The notes below the pieces were generated by a model. It had not been told where the DNA came from. It was given only the letters and a program-made list of their open reading frames with translations, and searched no databases. The position numbers were made by a program, and so were the translations under genes. This document shows positions 31,314 to 39,830 of a stretch of DNA of 64,000 nt, piece by piece. Source of the stretch: Aurantiochytrium sp. KH105 (lineage: Eukaryota > Sar > Bigyra > Thraustochytrida > Thraustochytriidae); contig BGKB01000021.1 in assembly GCA_003116975.1 (NCBI GenBank), positions 496,001 through 560,000 on the forward strand, written 5' to 3'. The stretch's first letter is position 1. Each line of letters opens with the position of its first letter.

Positions 31314-31810
31314 CCAGCCCCAAAGCGGCCGGCCGGGTCCTGGCTGCCGGTTCTCACGCAGCCCAGCCCGAGCGAGCCAAGGCCCGCTCGCCACGCCTCG
31401 CAGCCCGAGGCGAGGCCAGGCGTCGCGTCGCGTTGCGTCGTCGCCGTGCGAGGCTGGCAGGGCCGGCGTCGCGGGCGGCATATCCGACCGAGCGTGCGAT
31501 GTGTACTTTGCGCTGCACAGTAGCTAGCACCAACACGATTTCAATGCGAGGCTCGCGATCTTTGCTGGGTCTGGTTTCCATCGCATGATCGTTGTCCTCG
31601 CGAGGGCGATGACGAGGACGCGGAGCGGCAACGCGTGGACCGGACAGGGGAGACTGGATGTGCCGCGCCGGGTTCTCGAGCACAGAGGAGGGAGCCTAGG
31701 AAGGAAGGAAGGGAGAAGGAAGTGCCGCGCCTGCCTTCGTTCGGTCGTTCGTTCGTTTATACCAGCCACGCCGCTGCGTTCCTTGGAAATCCTCGCAAGT
31801 CTCATGCTCT
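29000..31810. other. Gene-poor region, possible remnant exons near 29.0-29.7 kb
   Basis: Composition near 29.0-29.7 kb is more balanced, and there are two acceptor-like sites (CTTTGCAG at about 29293-29300 and a T-run followed by CCGTTTCAG ending near 29480) with short open stretches after them (see findings). The rest (29.7-31.8 kb) has GGGA-rich tracts near 30258-30290 and (GCAA)n near 31284-31315. No complete gene can be assembled. Confidence 0.4.
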
Positions 31811-31920
31811 CATCGCAGCGCATCGCAGCGCATCGCAGCGCATCGCAGCGCATCGCAGCGCATCGCAGCGCATCGCAGCGCATCGCAGCGCATCGCAGCG
31901 CATCGCAGCGCATCGCAGCG
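31811..31920. repeat. Eleven perfect copies of the decamer CATCGCAGCG
   Basis: The unit is repeated 11 times without a mismatch, and degenerate units continue to about 31955. The 10-bp period is close to one helical turn. It is not a CRISPR array: there are no spacers. Confidence 0.97.
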
Positions 31921-31955
31921 CATCGGATCGGATCGCATCGCAGCGCAGCGCATCG

Positions 31956-32924
31956 CCTCGATTCCGTTCGTTTCGTTTCGTTGTGATTCATTCAATTTCA
32001 TTCATTCATTCTTTCGTCTCTCGCGTGGTCTGGACGCCCGCGTGCGCGGCGGGAATTGAGAAAAATGAGGGACGCGGGAGCCGCAACCGGCAGCGCAGTC
32101 GGGATCTTTCTTTCTTTGCTCGGCAAGGCCGATGGATCGGTCGCCGGTTGTCGGTTGCGGCCACTGCGGCTTGCCGGCCTGATTGCTCGCTCCAGCGGGC
32201 GGGTGGCGGCTCGTGGTGGTCTCGCCGCAGCGCAGGTGGCCTCACTCATGCAGGAATGGATGCTCGATCATCCTTGCTCACCTCCTTTTTTTCTTTTCTT
32301 CTATCTTTCTTTCTTTCTTTTTCAAGTTTTCTTTCAATCTTTCAATCTTTCAATCTTTCTTTCAATCTTTCTTTCAATCTTTCTTTCTTTCTTTCCCTCG
32401 CGTGTTCGAATTGATTCACAGTCAAACCCGGCAGCCGGCAGCGGATTAGTGAACGAGAGCTTGTTTGTTTTCAAACCCACGCAACTTTCAAACCGCTCAG
32501 CGGTCAGTGGGCAGCGTGCCGCGCTGCGAGCACTCTGGAACGCGGCAGCCCTGGCCGCAGCAGCACCAGCACCACCAGCAGCAGCACCAGCAGCCGCGAC
32601 CTCCCCCCCTCCTGCCTCCCGCAACCCCCGCTCGCTCGCTCGCTCGCGCGCGCGCCAGTGACCGCAGCCGCCGCCGCACCGCACACGGCCCGCGCTCCTC
32701 CCGCTCCTCGAAGCCCGCTCGCTGGGGTTCAGAGAGACCCTCCCCCTCCTCCCTCCCTCCCTCGCCACTCGCACGGAGCAGCAGCAGCAGCAGCAGCAGC
32801 GCCACTGGGGGCAGCGACGTTTGAAGCAGCCGCCGCGGCGCCTCGGCTCGACTCGACTCGACTCGACTCGACTCGACTCGACTCGACTCGACGCGGCTGT
32901 CCTTTCTTGCTCCTGCCTCGAAGG

Positions 32925-32958
<34 letters not shown>

Positions 32959-34325
32959 GGCCGCTGTTTGCGGTCTGTCTGTCTGCGTCTGTCTGTCTGT
33001 CTGTCTGTCTGTCTGTTCAAAGTTTGCTCAGTTCAAAATTGCCTGCCCGCCCGTGCCTGCCTGGGCCGGTCGCCCTGGCGTGCGCGGGGCCGCTTCCCGC
33101 CCTTCTCCCTCTCTCTCTCTCGCTCCCTCGGCGCGGCCCGAGTGCCGCAGCGGGCGGGCGAGCAAACCCGAATCGCGCAGGGCCCGCGAGCGAGCGAGCG
33201 AGGCGTGCCCTCCCCCGTCGCTTCGAACGAGCGAAGTTCGAAGGTCGTACCGCGCACGCAGGTCGCAGACAGGCAAGCAGGCAGGCAAGCAGGCAGGCAC
33301 GCAGGCAGGAAGGCGGCGGTGTTGCTCCGACGTGGCTTGTGTGGCTTGCGCGCATTGGTCGATTGATCGCTCGCTCGCTCGATAATCAATCCTTGGCGGG
33401 TCGATTCGAATCAAACATCCGCCCCCTTCATCCCTTGCATTCCATTCATTCCATTGCATTCCACTTTACGAAACCAGCCGGGCGCTTTCCCTGCTTTCTT
33501 TTTCTTCTTCTTTCTTTCTTTTCTTTCTTCCTTTCCTTCTTTCCTTCTTTCTACCTTCATCGGACTGGATTCCTCCGAAGAGCGCGACCAGCTCAGCTGC
33601 CGCCTGCACCCTCCTGCTCCTCCGGGGCAGACGCAGATTCTTCGCAGCCGCGCGTGCCGCCCTGCCTCTCGCTGCCCGCCGCGCCGCTGCCCGTCCGGAG
33701 CGCGCGAGCGAGAGCCTGCCTGACAGGCAGACAAACAGACACACGGGGAGGAGACGGAGCCGGAGCCGGAGCCGGAGACGGAGACGGAGACAGAGTCGGC
33801 GGCAGAGGGACCACAGAACAAAAAGAAAACCCAAGCCAGCAAGCAAGCTGCCGCCCGGAGCCGCGCGAGTGATTGATCACTTGCGCGAAGCTCCCCAGCC
33901 CTCTCGCCCCACGCCCGCCCTCCGTCGCGAGCGCTCGCGCGGCGCTGGCCGTGCCGCCTGTAGCTGCTCGCGTCGCCCGCCGGGGCGCGGCGCGCGAGCG
34001 CGCGAGCGAGCTCGGGGCAGACAGACCAGGACGTCGGTGGTGAGGAGACAAAGGAAAGGAAAGTAAAAGTACAGACGAACAGGCACAGTTCTGGACGCGG
34101 CGCAGACAACAAGGCGAGACCAGCCAGCCAGCCTCGCGGCGTGACGGAAACGCCAACGTGCGCAGAGCGAGCGAGCGACTGACTGCGCGAGGCCGCCGCA
34201 CGCCGCAGACGCAGACGCAGACGCGAACGCGCGACACGCCGGCGTGGAGACGGATCGAAGGGCCGGCTGACGCGGTCGTTCATCTCCTTGCCTTCGCAAC
34301 GACACGACCCTAGCCAGGTGCAAAC
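31956..34325. other. Repeat-rich region upstream of the 34.3-kb gene
   Basis: A series of simple repeats in succession: CTTT/CAAT tracts (32304-32395), (CTCGA)n (32846-32892), CTTT (32924-32958), TGTC (32983-33014), GCAGGCAA (about 33270-33310), pyrimidine-rich tracts (33500-33555) and GGAGCC/GGAGAC (about 33758-33790). The last part must hold the promoter and 5' leader of the gene at 34326. Long frames here translate the repeats and were rejected. Confidence 0.55.
32846..32892. repeat. (CTCGA)n pentanucleotide repeat
   Basis: About nine CTCGA units in tandem, with CTCGG at the left edge. Confidence 0.92.
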
Positions 34326-37300
34326 ATGATGTCACGACTCGGAGGCCTGGCAGCGGGAGGGCAAGCCAGCAAGGGCGCCCGCGGCCTCGACGCTCTGAAC
34401 GGCCCCGGCGAAGCAGACATGTTCGACGCCTTTGAGGTGAACCACCACCTCACGTCCGCGAGCGGAAGTGATTCAGAAGAGTCTTCCGTACAATATGCCA
34501 CCTCTCTGCACAGCGATAGCCTCGAGGGCTCGCCCTGCGTCGAAGCCTTCCCGAGCACAACTTCATCAGCATCTGCCATCCCCAATGGAAGGTCTTGGAA
34601 CGAGGTGCTCGGCATGCACCCTCGAAGCGCCAGCTCGGGGAGCTGCAGCAGCAGCAGCAATAGTGGCCATGGCAACGGCCACACATTGAGCGAGCTGGAC
34701 AACATGCACTTTCGTCCCCATGATGGTATCTTCGCCAGCGATATCCCCGGCAAGCTCATGTCGCTCAACGCGCCATACATTTCCAGGTCCACGCGCGAAC
34801 CCACCAACGACAACACTGGCTGGGGCTCGGCCTTTGATCTCCCCGCCACACCTCTCCCTTCAGCCTTTAACCTGGACGACGGGCCCGCCATGCACGACGT
34901 CTCAGGCCTTGGCTCACATTTTTCATACCCCGAGCCCCATCGCGCTAGCCATGGAGGCTTTTTCGAAAACCAAGACACAAACCACCTCCTCCAGCACCAG
35001 CACCAGCACCAGAACCAGCACCAGCACAATCATCACGCCCCACACCACACAGACTCGTGCTGCATGCACCAACCACAGGCACAGCCTTTTCTCAACAACC
35101 CCATGGACGCGCATCGGGAAACCTGCTTCTCGCAGGTGTCCGTCGACCCGAACAATCAATTGTCTTCCAACAAGCCGCCGTCCATGGCCGCAACGGTCGA
35201 AGTGTACGCCGTGAGAGAGGACAAGAGGCTCATGGGATTCAAGTCGTGCTACGAGCGTCGCTGGAACTCGCGCACACGCACCAAAAACCTTCGCTGCTTT
35301 CCGCAATGCGGTCCTGGCGCCAAGCATAACGCCAAAGGTTTCTGCGGTTGTGCCATCAAGGGCATCGTCCACATGCCGTGCGCGCCCACAACCGAGCTCT
35401 TTGGCTGGGCCGTGCTCGACCTCAAGGACAGCCAAAAGGTGACCGACTTCAAGCAAGATGGCGGCATTCGCATTGACCACATGCGAGCGCTCGAGCGCAG
35501 CAAGCAAAACCCGCGCAACGAATTTCTCCCTTGCCGCGTCGTCCACGAGCTCGCCAACATGGTCTCGCTATTTGCCAACGAGGACTACATGGGTTGGGAC
35601 TACCGCTGGACCGGCCACAAACACACCAGCCACATCCAGCACTGCCTCTTTGTGCTCATCTTCCAGCGTGACCCGGGCAACCCAGACTGGCTCCAGCTCA
35701 TCGGCATTGGCGAAACCACACCCTTTAAGCTCACTTCTGCGCGTACTGCGCTCCGTCGCCGCCGCGAGCAAGCCGATGCCGCCTCCTCGCCCACGGACTC
35801 CCCCAACGACGACGATTGCAAAGACGCAGCAGCAAAGGAAGAAAGAGCTGCTGGTTCTGGTTCTGCTGGCGCCACAGCTGCGAAATCCGCCATTGCTGAG
35901 GCTGCTGCCCCGGCTGCTGCTGCAGAAATTCTTCCGCCGCTCCCGCCCGCCTCCTCGTCTGCATCCGCCCCATTCACTGACCATATCAAGCAAGAGCGGG
36001 TTGCAAGCGAGCTGTCCCAGCACAGTGCGACGAGCAGTTCGAGTCGCACGACCTCGGAGGACAACGAAGAGAAGTCCCCGACTGCGTCAGGTAAGCGCAA
36101 GTGCCCCGTCGTGCCCGCACTTGACGCTGCGGGCGCGGCCTCGCCCCGCCGCGTGCGTCTACGCGCCGAGGCGCGAGAATCCCTGCTGCGCTCGATTCTC
36201 GAATACTGCAAGCGCGAGCGCGTTGATGCGCTCGAAAAGCGTCGCAACAGGCGCTACATGATTCAGTCCGAAATCACCTCGCGCATCACGGCACCCATCT
36301 TTTTCGACGCGCTCAAGTCCCAAGAGTTGTCCGAATCTCTCCTTGACCTCGATCCCAATCTGGACCTCAACTGTTTTGACGATATGGACATGTTGTCCAG
36401 CAGCTCCTCTGAGGACGATCAATCCTCGCCTGGCCCTGACGATCGGGACTCGGGCTCGGGCTCCCCCGTCGAAGGACGTCCGCACGCGTCCTCCACGTCC
36501 TCGCTCTCGTCGAGCGACTCGGCCCCGGGGCAAGAGCGCCCGCGGAGACGGGACCGCAAGGTGGAAAACATTGTGCTGTCCACGATTGCGCGGGACCAAG
36601 GCCTCAGTCAGCGACTCGCCGAGTTCTTTTCGGAGTCCTCGGTGAACCACGGAGACGATGCGCAGACCAACGCAGATGGCGATTTTGGCAAAGGCGTCAA
36701 GAGCGGCAAACAACGCCAAGGCACCATGAAGCTCTTTCGTAACTTCGAGGTCATTATCCGCTCCTGCCTCGAAGACGTCATTGACGACGCACGCGCGGGC
36801 ACCACGACCTTTGATGAGGATGACGTGCATATTCTCGAGCAGTTCCAGCGCTCATTGGTCTCTGCGCGCAATCTTGCACGTCTCGATAAGCGCTGGTACT
36901 CGATTCGGGTCACGCACGAATTCTCGCTCCTCTCGGCGGACTGGCGCATGCGCAAGGCCCCCCACCACGGATATGATGACGAATTCTTCCAGAATCTCAT
37001 GTGCGACAAGACGGGCATGTTTAACAAAGTGGTGGCCACGGCCCTTTCGAGCGCCTTTCGCCAGCTCGCCTTCAAGTGCCACGACAATGCCGTCAGCATT
37101 CGCATCGGAAACGGTGCCGTGCCCATGAATCTACAGTCCATGTACCTCTTCAAGACCGACGGAGAAGAACACGTGTTCCCCTTTGATGGTCCCGTGCTCT
37201 GGTTTGGGGAACTCCCCAAGAAAACCTACGTATGCACGATTGAGAACAATGATCAGGGCACGCTGATGCTTCTCAACTGCACTGTGCGCGACGCCGAGGG

Positions 37301-37526
37301 CTATTGCGTCGGTCTTCTCGAGTCTATTTTCGTCGCCTATGATCGTCCGGACGAACTCATTTACCGCCGGAGCATGTACGAATTCTCGTCCAAGCCTGAG
37401 CTTTCGCGCGACGTCGGATCCATTTGGCCCGTCAAGTATAGGGATCGCTTCATTGGCGAGACGGTTGAGGTTTTTGATAAGCGCTTTTCCTATGCGCAAC
37501 CCGCCGTCACCTCTGCCTTATACTGA
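34326..37526 (+). CDS. Unrecognised 1066-residue protein, possible transcription regulator
   Basis: The N-terminal ~290 residues are low-complexity (Ser, His/Gln: HQHQHQNQHQHNHH near 225). Residues about 290-485 form a compact domain with conserved-looking Cys and His: KSCYERRWNSRT, RCFPQCGPGAKHNAKGFCGC, then HMPCAPTTELFGWAVLDLKD and WTGHKHTSHIQHCLFVLIFQ. A Ser/Ala-rich linker follows. A basic helical block (RESLLRSILEYCKRERVDAL then EKRRNRRYMI) is followed by LLDLDPNLDLNCFDDMDML, which looks like an acidic/hydrophobic activation segment. The C-terminal third (about 785-1066) is a second folded region with FPFDGPVLWFGELPKKTYVC and IYRRSMYEFSSKPELSRDVG. I do not recognise a family. Basic plus acidic blocks and poly-His/Gln stretches suggest a nuclear regulator, which is inference. 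Confidence 0.75.
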   Translation: MMSRLGGLAAGGQASKGARGLDALNGPGEADMFDAFEVNHHLTSASGSDSEESSVQYATSLHSDSLEGSPCVEAFPSTTSSASAIPNGRSWNEVLGMHPRSASSGSCSSSSNSGHGNGHTLSELDNMHFRPHDGIFASDIPGKLMSLNAPYISRSTREPTNDNTGWGSAFDLPATPLPSAFNLDDGPAMHDVSGLGSHFSYPEPHRASHGGFFENQDTNHLLQHQHQHQNQHQHNHHAPHHTDSCCMHQPQAQPFLNNPMDAHRETCFSQVSVDPNNQLSSNKPPSMAATVEVYAVREDKRLMGFKSCYERRWNSRTRTKNLRCFPQCGPGAKHNAKGFCGCAIKGIVHMPCAPTTELFGWAVLDLKDSQKVTDFKQDGGIRIDHMRALERSKQNPRNEFLPCRVVHELANMVSLFANEDYMGWDYRWTGHKHTSHIQHCLFVLIFQRDPGNPDWLQLIGIGETTPFKLTSARTALRRRREQADAASSPTDSPNDDDCKDAAAKEERAAGSGSAGATAAKSAIAEAAAPAAAAEILPPLPPASSSASAPFTDHIKQERVASELSQHSATSSSSRTTSEDNEEKSPTASGKRKCPVVPALDAAGAASPRRVRLRAEARESLLRSILEYCKRERVDALEKRRNRRYMIQSEITSRITAPIFFDALKSQELSESLLDLDPNLDLNCFDDMDMLSSSSSEDDQSSPGPDDRDSGSGSPVEGRPHASSTSSLSSSDSAPGQERPRRRDRKVENIVLSTIARDQGLSQRLAEFFSESSVNHGDDAQTNADGDFGKGVKSGKQRQGTMKLFRNFEVIIRSCLEDVIDDARAGTTTFDEDDVHILEQFQRSLVSARNLARLDKRWYSIRVTHEFSLLSADWRMRKAPHHGYDDEFFQNLMCDKTGMFNKVVATALSSAFRQLAFKCHDNAVSIRIGNGAVPMNLQSMYLFKTDGEEHVFPFDGPVLWFGELPKKTYVCTIENNDQGTLMLLNCTVRDAEGYCVGLLESIFVAYDRPDELIYRRSMYEFSSKPELSRDVGSIWPVKYRDRFIGETVEVFDKRFSYAQPAVTSALY

Positions 37527-38203
37527 CGCGTTTTTCCCTTTCTACTTCATACACATACACACACACTCTATTCATTTATAATCAGAATAAGTTAATCCTA
37601 TTATGTATTCCACGATCTCCTCATCTTCATTTTGTTTTTGTTCGCCAGGCTGCGTTTACGTTGTTCGCCTTGCGTCCGTTCGTTCGTTCGTTCGTTCGTT
37701 CATTTGTTCATTCGTTGATGACACCGCCATAAATGGAACTTTTGGGCTAGCGCTACAGGGACGAGAAGGTGGCTTCTGCTATTTACTTTCAACTGACGGT
37801 CCGCGAGCTTGCTTGATTGGTTTTGCTTGGTTTTGCTTGGTTTTGCTTGGTTTTGCTTGGTTTTGCTTGCTCGGTTTTGCTTGCTTGGTTTTGCTTGCTT
37901 GGTTTTGCTTGCTTGGTTTTGCTTGGTTTTGCTTGGTTTTGCTTGGCTTTTGCTTGGCTTTTGCTTGGTTTTGCTTTTGCTTTTGCTTGCTTTTGCTTGC
38001 TTTTGCTTGCTTTTGCCTGGTTTTGCTTGCTTTTGCTTGCTTTTGCTTGCTTTTGCTTGCTTTTGCTTGCTTTTGCGAGCTTGCTTTACATTTGCTTACT
38101 TGTCTGTATCTCCTTCCCATAGTAAACAAAACACTCATGTTTTGATTGTTGCCCTTCAAGTTGCCAGACCATTAACGAGGAATCACGAAGAAAGGCATCA
38201 AAG
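37527..38203. other. Intergenic region with TTTTGCTTG minisatellite
   Basis: Holds the 3' end of the preceding gene, (CGTT)n near 37678-37700 and a long TTTTGCTTG/TTTTGCTTGC minisatellite ending about 115 bases before the CZIB start. No gene is seen; the repeat is open in all plus frames only because of its composition. Confidence 0.6.
37811..38085. repeat. Minisatellite of TTTTGCTTG and TTTTGCTTGC units
   Basis: About 275 bases of head-to-tail units. TTTTGCTTGG units dominate at the left and TTTTGCTTGC at the right, so variant units are grouped and not mixed. It lies directly upstream of the CZIB gene. Confidence 0.93.
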
Positions 38204-38937
38204 ATGGTGGTACGTGCGCACGAACAAGTCGTCGAGGGTTTGGTTCTTGTCGAACGGAGAGGCGCCACTGCGAGCGCGCTCGTGAGCGGGCCAACGAAGC
38301 AAGCACCGTGAGACTCCTGCGTGACTTGGCGAAGGATCGATCTCGACGACACTGCCTGCACCAGGGACGCTCGCGAGTTTGCGTGCGACGAGGACGCGGA
38401 GCAACGCCAGAGGTAACCAATGTCGTAAGAGCAAGAAAGAACTGACGAGCACACGCTGGCGTACAGGTTTATGAGCTGCGCGTCAAGGCAGAGCTAGAGA
38501 ATGTGGCAAAGGTGAGCTTCCCCGAACAGTGGAGTTTGGTGGTCAAGGCCGCTACGAGCGACGAGACGCGCAGTGTCATCGTGGACCCTACGAACGAAGA
38601 GGAAATTAGCGGAAGTCGCGGCACATGCAACTTCAAGCTCAAATGGCCTGGCGAGAAGAAGGACAGCTGGCTCAAAGTTGTCGAGCCGAAAAAGGGCCAG
38701 GTGTCCTTTCTCACCGCCGATACCGCCGATGATTTCGTCGCGGTGATCGCTTTCGAATGCCGCGGCATGGAGCCTGTCGAGTGGAACCACAAGGACGGTG
38801 CTTTTACTGTGGAGGCCGTCTCGGGCAAAGTCTTTGACGACGTTTCCTTTGCCGAGGATGACTTTTATGACTACGACGAGGACGCTGACGCTTCGATTGG
38901 CGTCAGCGAAATCGCGCATACCATCGAACGTGCCTGA
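38204..38937 (+). CDS. CZIB: CXXC-motif zinc-binding protein (CZIB/C1orf123, DUF866) homologue, two exons
   Basis: Exon 1 is only ATGGTG (38204-38209), followed by donor GTACGT. The intron is 38210-38466, ending TACAG, and exon 2 is 38467-38937. The product has 158 residues, the usual length of this family (about 160). The family-like N-terminus MVVYELRVKAELENVAKV appears only when the two exons are joined. The conserved C-terminal half is clear: AVIAFECRGMEPVEWNHKDG, GKVFDDVSFAEDDFYDYDED and SIGVSEIAHTIERA. In animal members two CXXC pairs bind zinc. Here the first pair is replaced by KAATSDETRS and the second by a stretch with a single Cys (TCNFKLKW), so zinc binding is probably lost. The start and intron are inferred from family alignment and splice consensus. 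Confidence 0.85.
38210..38466 (+). other. Intron of the CZIB homologue
   Basis: 257 bases, GTACGT donor and TACAG acceptor, phase 0. It places the second exon in frame with the conserved N-terminal strand of the family. Confidence 0.75.
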
Positions 38938-39830
38938 TCAAGCTCATTTAACCGCTTCTTCGTCTCGTAGCGTGACACAACCAAGAGAGACCTCGTACGA
39001 TACATGCATTAAATTCATCTTTTCTCGCGCGGGAAAAGGAAAAAGAAAAGAAAGTTTGCTACTTTTTACCATCTTGATCTCGCTTGCTGATCGCGCATAG
39101 ATACCTCCTACCCTGTGGCTAGTCGCGCGACCTCGTGAGAAAAAACTCGATGGCCGCGCATGACTACGGCGGTCGAGGATGCATCGATGAAAAAGATATG
39201 GGCGAAGTGGGTTGTGAGCTCTATTGACTCACTATTCTACTCAAGTCGTCAACGAATGACAGTCCACCAGCCAGGTCTTGAGGCTCCCATTCTTTCACTC
39301 GACACAACCAATCTGAACCGCAGCATATCGCCACTGAGCCCCCTCTCAGGCCCTGGCAGGCTGCAGTACGGCTCGATGCGTTGCGTTCGTCCGCCTCGCA
39401 GGGCCACGGGAGAACCCGCCCCACCTCACCTCACCTTTCTTTCCAGGGGAACTTCACTGGCAGGCCGCGAGGGACAACCGTCATGATGTGCCTTGTTGTT
39501 GCTGTTCAAGATGCGTTGCTGCTGCTGCTCCAACCAATGCGCCAAAGATCTTTCACTCAGCACACTCACACGTCCGTGCAGAGCGCAACGCACACCCCCT
39601 TTCTCCACGGGTTCTGGAACCCGCGTCTCCCTGGCTTTCTTTTCTTTCTTGGCGCAAGCGACTGCGACTCGGATACTACCAGGCCAGCGATCGAGCAGAC
39701 CCCGAACCAAGAGCGAGAGACCGAGGAAACCCGACGAGGGACGCACGCACACCAGGAACAAGCGACGCACGAAGGCTCGAGCTCTCGTGTAGACTAGAGC
39801 CGAGAGAGCAAAGAGCTTTGTTGTGGAGCC
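38938..39830. other. Intergenic region upstream of the PARP gene
   Basis: 893 bases with no supported gene. It contains CTG-rich DNA near 39500-39535 and the PARP 5' leader. Open frames here lack domains. Confidence 0.55.

Noticed and set aside
31811-31955. CRISPR-like regular array
   Set aside because: Units are contiguous 10-mers with no spacers, and the genome is eukaryotic.
32658-33872. 404-codon plus-strand open frame
   Set aside because: It runs through five different simple repeats (poly-SLS, STRLDSTRLD and similar), so it is an artefact of repeat composition.
37603-38145. Hydrophobic open frames over the TTTTGCTTG minisatellite
   Set aside because: The Cys/Phe/Leu/Trp repeat appears in every plus-strand frame, which is a property of the repeat, not a membrane protein.
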